A DNA stretch of 15,044 nt from NCBI GenBank assembly GCA_903924805.1, contig CAIYCZ010000292.1, forward strand, positions 1 to 15,044, in the 5' to 3' direction. This stretch comes from an uncultured delta proteobacterium. GTDB taxonomy: Bacteria > Desulfobacterota > WTBG01 > CAIYCZ01. The notes beneath the pieces were generated by a model. The model searched no databases, had not been told where the DNA came from, and saw only the letters and a program-made list of their open reading frames with translations. Positions within the stretch are counted from its first letter, which is position 1, and each line of letters opens with the position of its first letter. The position numbers and the translations under genes are program-made. Shown here piece after piece: positions 14,373-15,044 of this stretch.

Positions 14373-14449
14373 GTCATTGCGGGGAGTCCTGATAAATCGG
14401 GACGACGCGGCAATCTGAAAAAGATTGCTTCACGTGCGTTCGCAATGAC
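14373..14449. repeat. GTCATTGCG-ended palindromic repeat after leuD
   Basis: GTCATTGCG (14373-14381) and CGCAATGAC (14441-14449) are exact inverted ends. Inside lie two further dyads: GTCCTGAT (14386-14393) with ATCGGGAC (14396-14403), and GCAATCT (14410-14416) with AGATTGC (14422-14428). The 77-nt unit can fold as a stem bearing two side hairpins, typical of REP/BIME-like dispersed repeats. Elements with GTCATTGCG ends are common in several bacterial genomes (from memory). It lies between leuD and the convergent terminator. Confidence 0.7.
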
Positions 14450-14464
14450 CCTGTGTTAAAAATT

Positions 14465-14503
14465 AAAGGCGCAGTCCCGAAACTAATCCAGGGCTGCGCC
14501 TTT
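14465..14503. terminator. Bidirectional intrinsic terminator between convergent leuD and ilvC
   Basis: AAAGGCGCAG (14465-14474) pairs perfectly with CTGCGCCTTT (14494-14503). After a single bulged T at 14475, CCC (14476-14478) pairs with GGG (14491-14493), leaving a 12-nt loop. On the plus strand the stem runs into TTTTTAAATT. On the minus strand it runs into CTTTAATTTTTA, so it can end both the leuD and the ilvC transcripts. This is the clearest terminator in the window. Confidence 0.85.
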
Positions 14504-14512
14504 TTAAATTAA

Positions 14513-15044
14513 TTAATACGTTTTTCTTCCGGCAAGTCCTTTTGTTGCCTTTGAAATCTTTTTAGCCGGCTCCTTTGGTCTGAGGGCACGGGTAGCTTTG
14601 CCAGCCAGCCACATCTCTGAATTGGCCATGACAGACAGCTCCTTTTTCAACTGATCCTGATAGTTGCTCTTGCCGCATGAAGAGAGCACGCGCCTGGTTT
14701 CTGCTCCCATTACGACCTTTTTGTAGAGGTCGGTGAACACGGGCATAACCGCCTTTTTAAACGCGGGCTTCCAGTCAAGGGCTCCGCGCTGAGCTGTGGC
14801 CGAGCAGTTCAGGTACATCCAGTCCATGCCGTTTTCAGCGACAAGCTTTATCAGGCTCTCGGTGAGCTCTTCGACCGTCTCATTAAATGCCTCGCTGGGT
14901 GAGTGGCCGTGCTTGCGGAACGTTTCATACTGGGCTTCCATGATGCCGGCCAGCGCGCCCATCAGGACGCCGCGTTCGCCGACAAGGTCGCTGAAGACCT
15001 CTTTTTCAAACGTCGTCGGGAAGAGATAGCCGGAGCCGATGGCC
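14513..15044 (-). CDS. ilvC: Ketol-acid reductoisomerase, C-terminal part (gene continues beyond window)
   Basis: IlvC rearranges and reduces acetolactate made by AHAS to dihydroxyisovalerate, using NADPH and Mg. The minus-strand frame is open from base 15044 to the TAA at 14513-14515. It encodes 176 residues of the knotted helical domain; the Rossmann domain is off the window. Seen: AIGSGYLFPTTFEKEVFSDL, GERGVLMGALAGIMEAQYE, GHSPSEAFNETVEELTESL, NCSATAQRGALDWKP and MWLAGKATRALRP. These patterns resemble, from memory, the Bacteroidetes/plant-like subtype more than the short class I enzyme usually found in ilvBNC operons. A Lys/Ala-rich tail (KEPAKKISKATKG) follows the usual end. It is convergent with leuD and separate from ilvBH. 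The function is firm; the subtype is moderate. Confidence 0.93.
   Translation of the reverse strand, partial: AIGSGYLFPTTFEKEVFSDLVGERGVLMGALAGIMEAQYETFRKHGHSPSEAFNETVEELTESLIKLVAENGMDWMYLNCSATAQRGALDWKPAFKKAVMPVFTDLYKKVVMGAETRRVLSSCGKSNYQDQLKKELSVMANSEMWLAGKATRALRPKEPAKKISKATKGLAGRKTY

Overview
The window is a dense stretch of bacterial chromosome with a base composition near 50% GC. All genes run on the plus strand except the last. Nothing looks like phage, plasmid or defence DNA, and no tRNA, rRNA, CRISPR array or complete insertion sequence was seen. The organism is very likely a Gram-negative-type bacterium, because uppS-cdsA-dxr-rseP follow the tsf-pyrH-frr translation block and rseP encodes an intramembrane site-2 protease. 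A small 2x[4Fe-4S] ferredoxin, short-form LeuC/LeuD, a short EF-Ts and several families of dispersed palindromic repeats would suit an anaerobe of a deep-branching Desulfobacterota-, Nitrospirota- or Planctomycetota-like lineage. That placement is an inference; the window alone does not fix the phylum.

Region 1 (1-1769) holds the end of tsf, then pyrH and frr, with gaps of 3-11 nt. Region 2 (1770-2337) holds a 57-residue ferredoxin gene with its own near-perfect ribosome-binding site, a strong hairpin after it, and about 350 nt without a convincing gene that is AT-rich and probably carries the uppS promoter. Region 3 (2338-6977) is a compact operon: uppS, cdsA, dxr, rseP, tsaB. Gaps are 6-14 nt, with a 4-nt ATGA overlap (cdsA/dxr) and an 8-nt overlap (rseP/tsaB). 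It combines polyprenyl carrier synthesis, phospholipid precursor synthesis, the isoprenoid MEP pathway, envelope proteolysis and a tRNA-modification gene.

Region 4 (6978-7574) has a candidate promoter, a doubtful 40-codon basic ORF, a DUF465-like small protein gene and a perfect 24-bp AT-rich palindrome upstream of ilvB. Region 5 (7575-14362) is the branched-chain amino acid block: ilvB and ilvH (acetolactate synthase), pssA (phosphatidylserine synthase), leuA, leuC and leuD. LeuA makes 2-isopropylmalate and LeuCD isomerises it; leuB and psd are not in the window. The end of ilvC (ketol-acid reductoisomerase) lies on the opposite strand, facing leuD across a terminator that could serve both directions.

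The most unusual content is in the spacers of the branched-chain block. Every gap longer than about 60 nt holds repeat-like DNA, and the types differ: an AGCT heptamer array (ilvB-ilvH), an inverted pair of heptamer arrays followed by a MITE-like element (leuA-leuC), a purine/pyrimidine palindromic repeat (leuC-leuD) and another palindromic repeat (leuD-ilvC). The tsf-tsaB part has none of these. I see no clear novel enzymatic system; the repeats, the 24-bp palindrome, the isolated ferredoxin and the displaced ilvC deserve the second look.
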